From Acidimicrobiia bacterium (GTDB lineage: Bacteria; Actinomycetota; Acidimicrobiia; Spongiisociales; ZC4RG35), in the NCBI GenBank assembly GCA_025922945.1, contig JAICGW010000018.1, positions 1-32,793 on the forward strand: a stretch of DNA of 32,793 nucleotides, given 5' to 3'. A model generated the notes under the pieces. That model was given only the letters and a program-made list of their open reading frames with translations, did no database searches and was not told the DNA's origin. Both the position numbers and the translations under genes were made by a program. This document shows positions 25,402 to 32,793 of this stretch, piece after piece (positions within the stretch are counted from its first letter, which is position 1; each line of letters starts with the position of its first letter).

Positions 25402-26481
25402 GTGATAGCCTCGGGGAGCATGCACGACTCGGTCCTTCTCGAGGTGCTGTCGCGGCTGGCTCCGGGGACCCCTTTGCGGCAAGCGCTCGAGCGCATCATC
25501 CAGCAAGGGAACGGCGCCCTGGTCGTGCTGGGACATGACGATCTGGTCGATGACACCAGCTCGGGCGGGTTCTGGCTGCAGGAGGTCGGATTTAGCCCTC
25601 CCCGACTTGCTGAGCTGGCCAAGATGGACGGAGGCATCGTCCTCGACGACACCTGGGATCGAATCTTGGCAGCGAACGTGCATTTCCTCCCCGATCCCGA
25701 TTTGCCCACCGATGAGACCGGCTCTCGCCACCGAACCGCCGAACGCCTTGCTCGCCATACCGGTAAGCCGGTGGTGTCGGTCTCGGAAGGTCGGCGTCTG
25801 GCGACGCTCTTTTACGATGGCCGCAAGGTCGAGCTGGCTCGACCCACCGTCCAGGCGGCGCGGGCCAATCAGGATCTTCACACTCTGGAACGGTTGCGGC
25901 GTCGGCTCGACGACTCGGACGAGCGGCTGATGCATCTCGAGATCACTGGTCTGGCGACCTTCCGCAACGTGGTTCATGTTCTGCAGCAAGGCGAGCTGGT
26001 ACGGCGAATAGGCCGTCAGATCGAAACGCAAACGGTGACCCTCGGCGGCGAAGCGCGGCTGATCGCGGTCCAGCTAACCGAGCTCACTCGCGGGATCGAG
26101 CAGCTTGTGGCATCGACGTTGGCTGACTACCTCGGAGGCCGCCGAGCCCGATTCGTGCCGGAGGCGATAGAAAGCCTGTCTCTGTTGAGCGACGAGGAGC
26201 TAGAGGACGCCACTTTGGTCGGCAAGGCGGTTGGGTTCGGAGACCTCGACGAGCTGGCCCGGCCCCGCGGAGTGAGACTTCTGGCCAAGGTGGGCCGTCT
26301 CCCGGAAGCGACTCGTGAGAATCTGCTGCGTCATTTCAAGACCGTCGAGCAACTTTTCGCCGCCACCGCAGCCCAGCTCGAAGAGGTAGAGGGCATCGGT
26401 GAAGCCAGGGCAGCGATGCTGCGCCGCTACTTCGATCGATGGCGGGCAGCGGCCGCCACTTGGGATCCAGATCCGACCTGA
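25402..26481 (+). CDS. disA: DNA integrity scanning protein DisA (diadenylate cyclase)
   Basis: It makes the second messenger c-di-AMP from two ATP and scans DNA for damage as an octamer. The N-terminal DAC domain shows GALVVLGHDD, LAKMDGGIVLD and the GSRHRTAERLARHTG block. The catalytic DGA of the family is DGG here, a conservative change. A helical linker (about 150-290) and a C-terminal helix-hairpin-helix domain (VEGIGEARA) follow. I chose GTG 25402 because AAGGA lies 9 bp before it. The ATG at 25420 would give MHDSVLLEVLSRLAPGTPL and is also plausible, with a GGGGAG too close to it. It is next to carD, as in Mycobacterium. Confidence 0.93.
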   Translation: MIASGSMHDSVLLEVLSRLAPGTPLRQALERIIQQGNGALVVLGHDDLVDDTSSGGFWLQEVGFSPPRLAELAKMDGGIVLDDTWDRILAANVHFLPDPDLPTDETGSRHRTAERLARHTGKPVVSVSEGRRLATLFYDGRKVELARPTVQAARANQDLHTLERLRRRLDDSDERLMHLEITGLATFRNVVHVLQQGELVRRIGRQIETQTVTLGGEARLIAVQLTELTRGIEQLVASTLADYLGGRRARFVPEAIESLSLLSDEELEDATLVGKAVGFGDLDELARPRGVRLLAKVGRLPEATRENLLRHFKTVEQLFAATAAQLEEVEGIGEARAAMLRRYFDRWRAAAATWDPDPT

Positions 26482-26485
26482 CGGG

Positions 26486-26491
26486 TACAAT
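26486..26491 (+). promoter_or_regulatory. Possible -10 element upstream of the CarD-like gene
   Basis: TACAAT lies 5 bp after the disA stop and 9 bp before the TTG 26501, inside a 19-bp gap. TTGGGA (26460-26465) is the nearest -35-like word, at a rather long 20-bp spacing. If used, the transcript would have almost no leader. No ribosome-binding site is seen before the TTG. Confidence 0.4.
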
Positions 26492-26500
26492 GCCGGTCCC

Positions 26501-27373
26501 TTGGCTGCAAAGAAAATCAATCGCTCGGTAAAGCGCTCGGCCGCCCCGGCCAAGAAGGCTTCTGCCAGGAAATCTGCCGCTAGCAGCAGCGCCGCCAAGA
26601 AGGCACCGGCCAAGAAGGCTGCCGCGACCCGGACGGCGAAGGCTGTGGCCAAGAAAGCTCCTGTTAAGCGGACCGCCGCCAAGAAAGCGTCGGTCAGTAA
26701 GGCTCCGGCCAAAAAGGCCACCTCCGCCAAGGCGCCCGCCAAGAAGGTGCCGGCCAAAAAGGTGCCGGCCAAAAAGGCAGCAGCTCCCGCCAAGGCTCCG
26801 GCGAAGAAAGCCGAAAGAGCTCCGGAGGAAACCAAACCGCCCGAACCCAAGAAGGGTCCCGCCACCTCGCGCTACAGCGTCGGCGACAAGGTGGTCCATC
26901 CCCAGCATGGTGCCGCCACCATCGCCAAGCGGGTCAAGCAATCTTTCGACGGACAGTCTCGCGAGTACTACGTGCTCGACATCTCAACCGAGTCGCTGAC
27001 GGTGATGATCCCAGTCGACAGGGTCGATTCCGTCGTGAGATCGGTCATCTCCAAGACCGCCTCCAAGAACGTCCTCGCCTCTCTCAAGGGCGAGCCCCAG
27101 GAGGCCGGCGCCAACTGGAGTCGCTGGTACAAGGTCCTCACCGAGAAGATGTATTCAGGCGACATCTTTCAGGTGGCGGAGGTGGTTAGAGACCTCTCGT
27201 TCTCCCAGCAAACCAAGGGGATTTCGCCGGCCCTGAAGCGGATGCTCTCGAAAGCACGTATGACTTTGATCTCGGAGCTTTCATTCTCCCTCGAAGTCGA
27301 CGAGGAGGAAGCAACCAATCGCCTCGATCGGGCCTTGCCCAAGGTCGAGGGCGCTCTCGTTCCCATCGTCTGA
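26501..27373 (+). CDS. carD: CarD-family RNA polymerase-binding regulator with a histone-H1-like N-terminal tail
   Basis: The C-terminal part (about 124-285 of 290) is a complete CarD. A Tudor-like RNAP-interacting domain runs from RYSVGDKVVHPQHGAA. The helical DNA-binding domain contains the conserved Trp in ANWSRWYK, GDIFQVAEVVRDL and KRMLSKARMTLISEL. CarD stabilises the open promoter complex. The N-terminal 123 residues are almost only Lys, Ala, Pro, Ser and Thr, with repeated PAKKA, AAKKA and VPAKK units. They resemble histone H1 C-tails or HupB tails and should be disordered and bind DNA non-specifically. TTG 26501 is the only in-frame start near the tail; upstream lies disA. Mycobacterial CarD lacks such a tail. 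Confidence 0.9.
   Translation: MAAKKINRSVKRSAAPAKKASARKSAASSSAAKKAPAKKAAATRTAKAVAKKAPVKRTAAKKASVSKAPAKKATSAKAPAKKVPAKKVPAKKAAAPAKAPAKKAERAPEETKPPEPKKGPATSRYSVGDKVVHPQHGAATIAKRVKQSFDGQSREYYVLDISTESLTVMIPVDRVDSVVRSVISKTASKNVLASLKGEPQEAGANWSRWYKVLTEKMYSGDIFQVAEVVRDLSFSQQTKGISPALKRMLSKARMTLISELSFSLEVDEEEATNRLDRALPKVEGALVPIV
26744..26773 (+). repeat. Perfect 15-bp tandem duplication in the CarD tail
   Basis: Two exact in-frame copies of a 15-bp unit (AAGGTGCCGGCCAAA) encode KVPAK units. They lie inside a wider, degenerate array of PAKKA codons (about 26575-26820). Exact identity suggests recent slippage, so tail length may vary between strains. Confidence 0.75.
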
Positions 27374-27375
27374 AG

Positions 27376-27849
27376 TTGAGCGAGTTCCGGGCCGGGATCG
27401 GATTCGATGCCCATCGCTTCGGGCCCAGCCCTCCAATCAAGCTGGCGGGGATCGTCGTCGACTCGACGCGAGGGATCGAGGCAACCTCGGATGGGGACGT
27501 CGTCGCTCACGCCATTGCCGATGCCATTCTCGGAGCCTGTGGACTGGGCGACCTGGGCGATCATTTTCCCTCCGATGATCCTCAGTCTCAGGGCGCCGAC
27601 AGCATGTTGCTCCTGCGAACGGTTTTTCGCCTTGCCCGGGCCTGGCGGTGGTGGATCAACAGCGTCGACGTAACGGTCATCGCGGAAGACTTACGAGTCT
27701 CCCCTCACCGTGCGGCGATGATCGAGGCGCTCTCGGCCCTGCTCGAGTGCGAGGCAGTATCGATCAAAGCGACCACCACCGACCAGATGGGGGCGATCGG
27801 GCAGGGGGAAGGCCTGGCGGCCCTGGCGGTGGTCACCGTTACGATTTGA
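27376..27849 (+). CDS. ispF: 2-C-methyl-D-erythritol 2,4-cyclodiphosphate synthase
   Basis: A MEP-pathway enzyme that releases CMP to form the cyclic diphosphate precursor of IPP/DMAPP. The 157-residue trimer subunit shows GIGFDAHRF (metal Asp/His), TSDGDVVAHAIADAILGA (third metal His) and GLGDLGDHFP. KATTTDQMGAIGQGEG lies near the C terminus. TTG 27376 follows the CarD stop by 2 bp. Actinobacteria usually place ispD between carD and ispF; here there is no room for it. The gene supplies isoprenoids that the prenyl synthase at 14088-15080 would use. Confidence 0.93.
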   Translation: MSEFRAGIGFDAHRFGPSPPIKLAGIVVDSTRGIEATSDGDVVAHAIADAILGACGLGDLGDHFPSDDPQSQGADSMLLLRTVFRLARAWRWWINSVDVTVIAEDLRVSPHRAAMIEALSALLECEAVSIKATTTDQMGAIGQGEGLAALAVVTVTI

Positions 27850-27852
27850 CGC

Positions 27853-29244
27853 TTGCAGGTCCACTCCACTCTTCACCGCGGGCTGGTTGAGCTCGAACCG
27901 GCTTCTAAGGGTGAGGTCGGGATCTACGTCTGCGGGGCCACCGTTCAATCCGAGCCCCACGTGGGACATGGACGCTACGCCGTCGTCTTCGATGTCATCC
28001 GCCGCTATCTGATCTGGCGGGGGAACAAGGTGCGATACGTGCGCAACGTCACCGATATCGACGACAAGATCATCGCCGCCGCCGCCGCGGCCGGAGAGAC
28101 GGTGGCCGAACGAGCCAAGAGGATCGAGGCGCTCTTCGATGAGTCTTATGAGGCCCTTGGGGTCCTTCCTCCCGATGTCGAACCTCGGGCTACTGAACAC
28201 GTCCCCGACATGGTCGCCCTGATCGAGACCCTGATCGAGCGGGGCTTGGCATATCCGGCTCGCAACGGGGACGTCTATTTCGAGGTTCGGGCGTTGGAGA
28301 GCTACGGCAAGCTGTCCGGCCGCAACCCCGAAGAGATGCGGGCGGGGGCACGCATCGACGTCTCGGAGATCAAGAACGATCCACTCGATTTCGCGCTGTG
28401 GAAGGCGGCCAAGGAAGGCGAGCCTTACTGGGACTCACCGTGGGGTCCCGGGCGTCCGGGGTGGCACATTGAATGTTCGGCCATGGCAGCCCGTTATCTC
28501 GGAGCAGATTTCGCCATCCACGGGGGAGGGAACGACCTCATCTTCCCCCACCACGAGAACGAAATCGCCCAGTCGGAAGGCGCCACCGGAAAGACCTTCG
28601 CGCGGTATTGGCTCCACAACGGGATGCTCAATCTCTCCGGCGAGAAGATGTCGAAATCCACTGGACGGCTGATCGAGCTCAGCGAGGCGATCAAGAGATT
28701 CGGGGGAATGAGTCTCCGACTCTTCTATCTGCGGGCCCAATATCGCTCGCCCCTGGAGTTCTCTGAGGAACTACTCGAAGGCGCCGCCTCGAGTTACGAA
28801 CGGCTGCAACGCTTCCTGGCCCGGTCGCAGACATCCGAGGTCGAGCCCGACCCAGAACTGATGGAACGATTCGTGACCGCCATGGACGACGATTTCGGGA
28901 CGCCGCAGGCCCTGGCCCTGGTGTTCGAGACGGTGGGTGAGGCCAATCGCGCCCTCGACGCCGGCAGCTCCATGCCCGGCCACGAAGCTGCGATCAGGGA
29001 GATGTTGACTGTCCTCGGATTTTCGCAGCGAGAGATTGACGACGAGGACATCAACCGATTGGCGGCCGAGCTCGGGCTGTCGGTGCAAGGGCTCGACGAG
29101 ACCATGAACGCGATCCTTGCCGCCCGCGCCGAGGCTCGGTCTCAGCGTGACTTCGCTCGGTCGGATCTCATCAGGGATCGCCTGGAAGCCGCGGGAATCG
29201 TGGTCGAAGATACTCCTGATGGCGCTCGCTGGTTTCGGCGATAG
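27853..29244 (+). CDS. cysS: Cysteinyl-tRNA synthetase
   Basis: It charges tRNA-Cys. The 463-residue product has the HIGH-type block YVCGATVQSEPHVGHGR and a catalytic zinc site. That site is formed by the first Cys of VCG, GWHIECSAM, and the HHENE segment after HGGGNDLIFP. The KMSKS loop is EKMSKSTG. NVTDIDDKII is family-typical. The C-terminal anticodon-binding helices end in SDLIRDRLEAAGIVVEDTPDG, a standard CysS ending. It is not MshC, which lacks the full C-terminal domain. TTG 27853 follows ispF by 3 bp. Its 3' end overlaps rlmB by 26 bp. Confidence 0.95.
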   Translation: MQVHSTLHRGLVELEPASKGEVGIYVCGATVQSEPHVGHGRYAVVFDVIRRYLIWRGNKVRYVRNVTDIDDKIIAAAAAAGETVAERAKRIEALFDESYEALGVLPPDVEPRATEHVPDMVALIETLIERGLAYPARNGDVYFEVRALESYGKLSGRNPEEMRAGARIDVSEIKNDPLDFALWKAAKEGEPYWDSPWGPGRPGWHIECSAMAARYLGADFAIHGGGNDLIFPHHENEIAQSEGATGKTFARYWLHNGMLNLSGEKMSKSTGRLIELSEAIKRFGGMSLRLFYLRAQYRSPLEFSEELLEGAASSYERLQRFLARSQTSEVEPDPELMERFVTAMDDDFGTPQALALVFETVGEANRALDAGSSMPGHEAAIREMLTVLGFSQREIDDEDINRLAAELGLSVQGLDETMNAILAARAEARSQRDFARSDLIRDRLEAAGIVVEDTPDGARWFRR

Positions 29245-29953
29245 GGTCGAAGGGCTCCATGCCGTAGCAGCTGCGGCCGCGGCGGGACGGGTCGCTCAGC
29301 TTTGGGTCGAGCGAGGACGTCTGCAACGTCCGGAATTTCAGTCTGTGGTCGACGACGTGGTGGCCTCGACCGGCACGGTGTCGGAGGTCGACGACGTGAT
29401 CTCGCTCGCCGAAACGTCGGCGCCGCAGGGTCTCGTAGCCCGATGCGTGCCGCGGGCTGAGGCTTCGCTGGATCAGTTGGCGACTGGTGTGGCGCCAGCT
29501 GCGGTGATGGTCCTCGATCATGTCGTGGACCCGCACAACCTCGGTGCCATCGCCCGCTCGGTTGCTGCCGCCGGACTCTCGGGATTGGTGCTCGCGAGTC
29601 GGCGGGCAGCTCCCCTCTCGGCCGCTGCTTTCAAGGCGGCCGCGGGAGCGCTCGAGATCGTGTCCGTTACCCGCGTCAGCTCGATCGCTGAAGCTCTCGG
29701 TCGTCTCCGACGCCTCGGCTTGTGGTCGATAGGCCTCGACCAGGCCGCAGAGCAGGTTCTTTGGGGATTGCCGCTTCTCGGGGAGCCGCTGGCCCTCGTG
29801 GTAGGTGATGAAGGAACGGGTCTGAGCCGGCTGGTCGCGAAGCGAGTCGAAGTCCGCGTGCGAATTCCGATCGCTCCTTCGGTGGAAAGCCTCAACGCCT
29901 CCGTCGCCGCGGCTTTGGCCGCGTTTGAGGTTTCCCGGGTTCGTGGTCTCTAG
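29219..29953 (+). CDS. rlmB: 23S rRNA 2'-O-ribose methyltransferase, TrmH/RlmB (SpoU) family
   Basis: A 244-residue SPOUT-fold enzyme expected to methylate a guanosine ribose in 23S rRNA. A short L30e-like substrate domain (about 1-85, VEGLHAVAAAAAAGRVAQLWVE) precedes the catalytic domain. Motif 1 is LDHVVDPHNLGAIARSVAAAG, motif 2 VVGDEGTGLSRL, and motif 3 IPIAPSVESLNASVAAA, all intact. ATG 29219 inside the cysS end is chosen since the longer frame adds only residues read through cysS. It lies after cysS, as in many Actinobacteria. The stop faces a tRNA-Thr on the other strand, 2 bp away. The exact target base is inferred from family position. Confidence 0.9.
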   Translation: MALAGFGDRVEGLHAVAAAAAAGRVAQLWVERGRLQRPEFQSVVDDVVASTGTVSEVDDVISLAETSAPQGLVARCVPRAEASLDQLATGVAPAAVMVLDHVVDPHNLGAIARSVAAAGLSGLVLASRRAAPLSAAAFKAAAGALEIVSVTRVSSIAEALGRLRRLGLWSIGLDQAAEQVLWGLPLLGEPLALVVGDEGTGLSRLVAKRVEVRVRIPIAPSVESLNASVAAALAAFEVSRVRGL

Positions 29954-29955
29954 GG

Positions 29956-30028
29956 AGCTGGCGGAGGGAATCGAACCCACGCGCTCCCGCTTACAAGGCG
30001 GGTGCTCTGCCAACTGAGCTACGCCAGC
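29956..30028 (-). tRNA. tRNA-Thr (anticodon TGT)
   Basis: Read on the minus strand, GCTGGCG opens the acceptor stem and CGCCAGC closes it. The D arm is GCTC/GAGC. The anticodon stem CCCGC/GCGGG encloses CTTGTAA, so the anticodon is TGT. The variable loop is short and the T loop is TTCGATT. The discriminator is T and CCA is not encoded. It converges with rlmB with a 2-bp gap. Confidence 0.93.
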
Positions 30029-30147
30029 GCGATCTGAATTTTATTGGCCACGCGATCGTCTTCGATCAGATTCAAATGCCCGTCGTATCCGCGCTGGCTC
30101 GATAGCCTTTTTGCCGATGTTCCACCGTCACCTGCCTTCGAACTGAT

Positions 30148-30690
30148 ATGTCCGGGCGGCATGCAGCACCGGTCGGGCGAAACTTCTACCGGGACCTGGC
30201 AACGATGGTGGGAGGGATCATCGTCGTGGCAATCGTGGTCTATGGGTTGCTCTGGTTTTTCGCCGGCCGCGACAACGTTCCACCACCCACCTCGCAGGCG
30301 GCGCCGCCGACAGTCTCGACCACGGCCGCGGTGACGACGACGCGTCCGATCGTCATCAATTCGACTTCAACAACCGAGGCCCCGACGACCACTTTGGTCG
30401 CCTTGCGAGCGCCCGAAGAGGTTCGAGTTCTGGTCTTGAACGCGGTCGGCGTGGCGGGTTTGGCGGCGGAGGTAACCGAAGACCTTCAGGGTTTCGGTTA
30501 CCAGGTGCTGACACCATCCAACTACCAGCCGGCCCTCGAGCAATCCCGGGTCTGGTACGGGCCGGCTTTCGAAGCCGAGGCGTACGAACTGGCCGGGGTG
30601 GCGTTTCCAGATGCCCTCGTCGAACTCAACAATGAGCTGACCCCCGACGCCGACATCGTGGTGATACTGGGCGCCTCATTCGAGGGCTGA
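30148..30690 (+). CDS. LytR C-terminal-domain (LytR_C) membrane protein
   Basis: A 180-residue protein with a short cytoplasmic start, one transmembrane helix (about 20-39, MVGGIIVVAIVVYGLLWFFAG) and a Pro/Thr-rich linker (about 44-88). An extracytoplasmic LytR_C domain (about 92-178) begins VRVLVLNAVGVAGLAAEVTEDLQGFGYQV, the family hallmark (VLNgtG.aGlA). It lacks the LytR-CpsA-Psr catalytic domain, so it is a stand-alone accessory domain, perhaps in cell-wall glycopolymer attachment. ATG 30148 has no clear ribosome-binding site. The 119 bp before it hold no gene. The next gene starts 26 bp later. Confidence 0.85.
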   Translation: MSGRHAAPVGRNFYRDLATMVGGIIVVAIVVYGLLWFFAGRDNVPPPTSQAAPPTVSTTAAVTTTRPIVINSTSTTEAPTTTLVALRAPEEVRVLVLNAVGVAGLAAEVTEDLQGFGYQVLTPSNYQPALEQSRVWYGPAFEAEAYELAGVAFPDALVELNNELTPDADIVVILGASFEG

Positions 30691-30716
30691 ATGTCGGAGC
30701 CGTTCCCGCAGGGGAG

Positions 30717-31583
30717 ATGACCGGTAGCTGGGAGCGGCCACAGAGCGCTTGGCCGCTCGGAGCCTGGATCATGGCGGCGATGCTCACGACTGCGGCGGCA
30801 GTCGGGATCTCGACTTCGGTTCTCTCTCCCGGGTTGTTACTGGATGCCATATCACTGTGGCCGGGCCTGGTTCCTGCCCTCATCGCTCTGGTCGTAGTCG
30901 CATTCCGAAAGGCCTGGAGACGACGAGCGGGAGCAGTTCCTCCTTTATTGGTCATCACCTGGCTGCTCCTGGCCAGTGCCGCTCACCTTTCGGCCTGGGT
31001 GGCTCTCCCGTCATCGGCCGGCGAGCTGATCGGTCCCGCCAACTCGGGTCGAATCGAGCTGGTGACAGCGACGATCTCTCCGGGGGGAAGGCTCGTCGTC
31101 GAGTCGAGCACAGACGGTGCTCTCTACCAGGTGCGCTTTCTGCGCTTGGGTGGCCCGGTGGGCGTTCCCGCGGCCGAGGAGGTCACCGGAGGCAGCGGCC
31201 TCAACATTTCGGTCACCGATCGGGGAACGACCCGCTGGTTCCGCTATGCCGGCTGGCGGCTCTTGCTCCGCCCCGAGACCGTCTGGAACCTCAATCTGGG
31301 CGGGGATGTCAGCGGCGATCTCAGCGCTCTGACCCTGGGCTCGTTGACCCTCAACGGGGCGGGCACCGTGACTTTGAACACGGCCACCCAGTCAGCACCG
31401 GTGGCGGTCCTCGGCTCGTATGTCATCAGCCTTCCGGCTGGAGCCGTCGCCCGTGTGAACGGCGAAGCGGAGGTGCCGGAGTCATGGATCGAGACCGAGG
31501 GTGGCTTCGCTTCCGGCGGGGAGGGTGAGGGCTGGATCATCAGTGTCGCCGAAGGAGGCTCCCTTCGGGTCAACCAGCCCTAA
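30717..31583 (+). CDS. Membrane protein with beta-rich (toast-rack-like) ectodomain
   Basis: A 288-residue protein that I do not recognise by name. About three hydrophobic helices lie in the first 100 residues (16-35, 43-62, 77-98), with a basic loop RKAWRRRAG between the second and third. The C-terminal half is a Gly/Thr/Leu-rich repeated strand pattern (LNLGGDVSGDLSALTLGSLTLNGAGTVTLN), like the toast-rack or DUF4097-type beta domains of envelope-stress proteins. ATG 30717 follows GGGGAG. It sits between a LytR_C protein and a permease, so an envelope role is likely, but this is context only. Confidence 0.7.
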   Translation: MTGSWERPQSAWPLGAWIMAAMLTTAAAVGISTSVLSPGLLLDAISLWPGLVPALIALVVVAFRKAWRRRAGAVPPLLVITWLLLASAAHLSAWVALPSSAGELIGPANSGRIELVTATISPGGRLVVESSTDGALYQVRFLRLGGPVGVPAAEEVTGGSGLNISVTDRGTTRWFRYAGWRLLLRPETVWNLNLGGDVSGDLSALTLGSLTLNGAGTVTLNTATQSAPVAVLGSYVISLPAGAVARVNGEAEVPESWIETEGGFASGGEGEGWIISVAEGGSLRVNQP

Positions 31584-31599
31584 GTAAACTTCCGGCCAG

Positions 31600-32793
31600 A
31601 TGATCGAGGAGACAACCCGCGAGCGGATGCATCGCTTCGCCCTCCTCGTCTGGAGCGTCATCGGGGTTCTCGCCCTGGTTTGGCTTCTGATTCGCATCGC
31701 CGAGAGCATTCGCATCATCTGGTTGCCGCTGGCGTTCGCGGCCGGGCTCGTCTTCCTGCTGAATCCGCTTGTCAACTACTTCGAGTCGCGTCGTATCCCC
31801 CGGGTGGTGGGCGCCTTTCTCGCCTTCGCCTTTTTCGTGGCCGTGATCGTGGCCGGTTTCTCGCTGCTGGTGCCAGCGATTCGAACCCAGGCCGAAGCCT
31901 TTGCTTCGTCCCTGCCCGAAACCTATGACGTGGTCTTGACCTGGATCGACGACGTGGCGGAACGGTTCAATCTCCAGGTCGATCTGACTCAGGGGGCGAT
32001 TGCCGAGTGGTTGGCGGATCCCGCCAACCAAGAGACGATCCAGCAGGTAGCGGGCAACTTTGGATCTTTGGGAGGCCGTCTGGTGCGAGGGGTGGCTGAG
32101 GGCCTGGCGGTGCTCGTGCTGGCGCCCTTGTTGGCCCTCTATATGTTGATCGACCTCCGTCGCGGCAAGGCGTTGGCCGTCGAGCTAACTCCGCCCCGAC
32201 ATCGCGAGGAGGCGGTCTTCGTGGCCAGCGCGGTCGCGACCGCTCTCGGTTCCTTTGTGCGTGGCCAGCTGTTGGTCGCCTTCATCGTCGGGGTGGCCTC
32301 GTCCATTGGCCTCTGGCTTCTTGGCATCCCCTTCTGGCTGATCATTGGGATCCTGGCCGGAATCCTCAATCTCATTCCTTTCGCCGGCCCTGTGGTCGGC
32401 GGCGCTTTGGCCGCCATCGTCGCCCTCCTCGACGGCTCGGTCGGCAAGGCTCTGCTGGCGATCTTGGTGTTCACGTTGATCCAGCAGGTCGACAACCACG
32501 TCATCACTCCACTGGTCCAGCGGGCCCGGGTGCAGCTATCGCCGATGGTGATCGTGCTGGCACTGATTGTCGGGGGCTCACTGGCAGGCCTGCTGGGAGT
32601 ACTGGTGGCCGTCCCACTGACCGCCGCCGTTCGGATCGTCGTCGGTCACCTGTGGCGGACGCGGATGCTCGGTCAGACTTGGGACGAGGCTTCCCAGCGC
32701 ATGATCGAGTTGACCCCACCGCCGGATCGGATCGTCGGGATTCGTCGCCGCAATGTCGCCGGCCAGCAGCGGCTCTTCGACACCGCCGAGCGC
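31600..32793 (+). CDS. AI-2E/PerM-family transporter (partial, runs off the right edge)
   Basis: The frame from ATG 31600 stays open to the window end (398 residues, no stop). N-terminal hydrophobic helices (about 14-33 and 39-56) are followed by a soluble segment with RIPRVVGAFLAFAFFV and then more helices. The family signature is the PFWLIIGILAGILNLIPFAGPVVGG block, followed by IQQVDNHVITPLVQ and LIVGGSLAGLLGVLVAVPLTA. Members are proton-coupled exporters or of unknown substrate; the AI-2 label is historical. The last visible residues (…GQQRLFDTAER) are a cytoplasmic tail, so most of the protein is in the window. Confidence 0.9.
   Translation, partial: MIEETTRERMHRFALLVWSVIGVLALVWLLIRIAESIRIIWLPLAFAAGLVFLLNPLVNYFESRRIPRVVGAFLAFAFFVAVIVAGFSLLVPAIRTQAEAFASSLPETYDVVLTWIDDVAERFNLQVDLTQGAIAEWLADPANQETIQQVAGNFGSLGGRLVRGVAEGLAVLVLAPLLALYMLIDLRRGKALAVELTPPRHREEAVFVASAVATALGSFVRGQLLVAFIVGVASSIGLWLLGIPFWLIIGILAGILNLIPFAGPVVGGALAAIVALLDGSVGKALLAILVFTLIQQVDNHVITPLVQRARVQLSPMVIVLALIVGGSLAGLLGVLVAVPLTAAVRIVVGHLWRTRMLGQTWDEASQRMIELTPPPDRIVGIRRRNVAGQQRLFDTAER

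Noticed and set aside
25218-25709. Upstream extension of the zinc-ribbon gene on the minus strand
   Set aside because: The extension lies antisense to disA and lacks any motif; the ribbon starts at MARYVCDNCG.
27853-29244. MshC (mycothiol ligase) instead of CysS
   Set aside because: The length and the C-terminal anticodon-binding region fit CysS, and the VCGATVQ variant of the first motif is, as I recall, usual in actinobacterial CysS.

Overview
The window is a gene-dense, high-GC stretch of a bacterial chromosome. It has no integrase, transposase, phage gene or CRISPR array. The gene order tilS-hpt-ftsH-folE-folP-folB-folK-(Rossmann/DUF2520)-panC-coaX-lysS-clpC, followed by disA-carD-ispF-cysS-rlmB, closely resembles the order known from Mycobacterium and other Actinobacteria. 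A SigR/RsrA-type redox sigma/anti-sigma pair, frequent GTG and TTG starts, stop/start overlaps and Thr-rich linkers in exported proteins all fit an actinobacterium. I would guess the Acidimicrobiia side rather than Streptomyces or Mycobacterium, but that placement is inference.

Layout. 1-100: tail of an unidentified gene. 135-207: a tRNA gene with an odd identity, followed by two matching hairpins. 353-2602: sigma factor, zinc anti-sigma factor, a small Thr/Ala-rich membrane protein and a zinc metalloprotease-like protein. 2581-11888: a long tightly packed run carrying tRNA-lysidine synthase, hypoxanthine phosphoribosyltransferase, FtsH, four folate-pathway genes and pantothenate/CoA genes. 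Within it sit an unrecognised phosphatase-like protein and a folK fused to a membrane methyltransferase-like domain. 12040-14086: lysS and a degenerate GGDEF-like protein. 14088-15080, minus strand: a long-chain polyprenyl diphosphate synthase. 15227-17734: clpC. 17872-24277: a BMP-type nucleoside ABC importer (lipoprotein, double ATPase, two permeases) with a cytochrome P450 overlapping its last gene. 24264-25217, minus strand: a zinc-ribbon membrane protein with an extracellular discoidin-like domain. 25242-29953: a 44-aa membrane ORF, disA, a CarD with a histone-H1-like tail, ispF, cysS and rlmB. 29956-30028, minus strand: tRNA-Thr. 30148-32793: a LytR_C protein, a membrane protein with a beta-rich ectodomain and a truncated AI-2E/PerM-family permease.

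How they fit together. Most of the window is housekeeping: folate, CoA and isoprenoid precursors, aminoacyl-tRNA supply, rRNA modification and ATP-dependent proteolysis (FtsH, ClpC). Control layers are a redox sigma factor, c-di-AMP synthesis and CarD. The unusual parts are lineage-specific additions to otherwise conserved operons: the HPPK-methyltransferase fusion, a catalytically dead-looking phosphatase-like protein, the P450 on the importer operon, and the lysine-rich tail on CarD. panD and ispD, which often sit in these clusters, are absent. Several intergenic spacers hold paired palindromic or duplicated units with a 62-63 bp period. No stretch longer than 300 bases lacks a gene; the larger spacers (4051-4158, 11889-12039, 15081-15226, 17735-17871, 30029-30147) are described in the entries.
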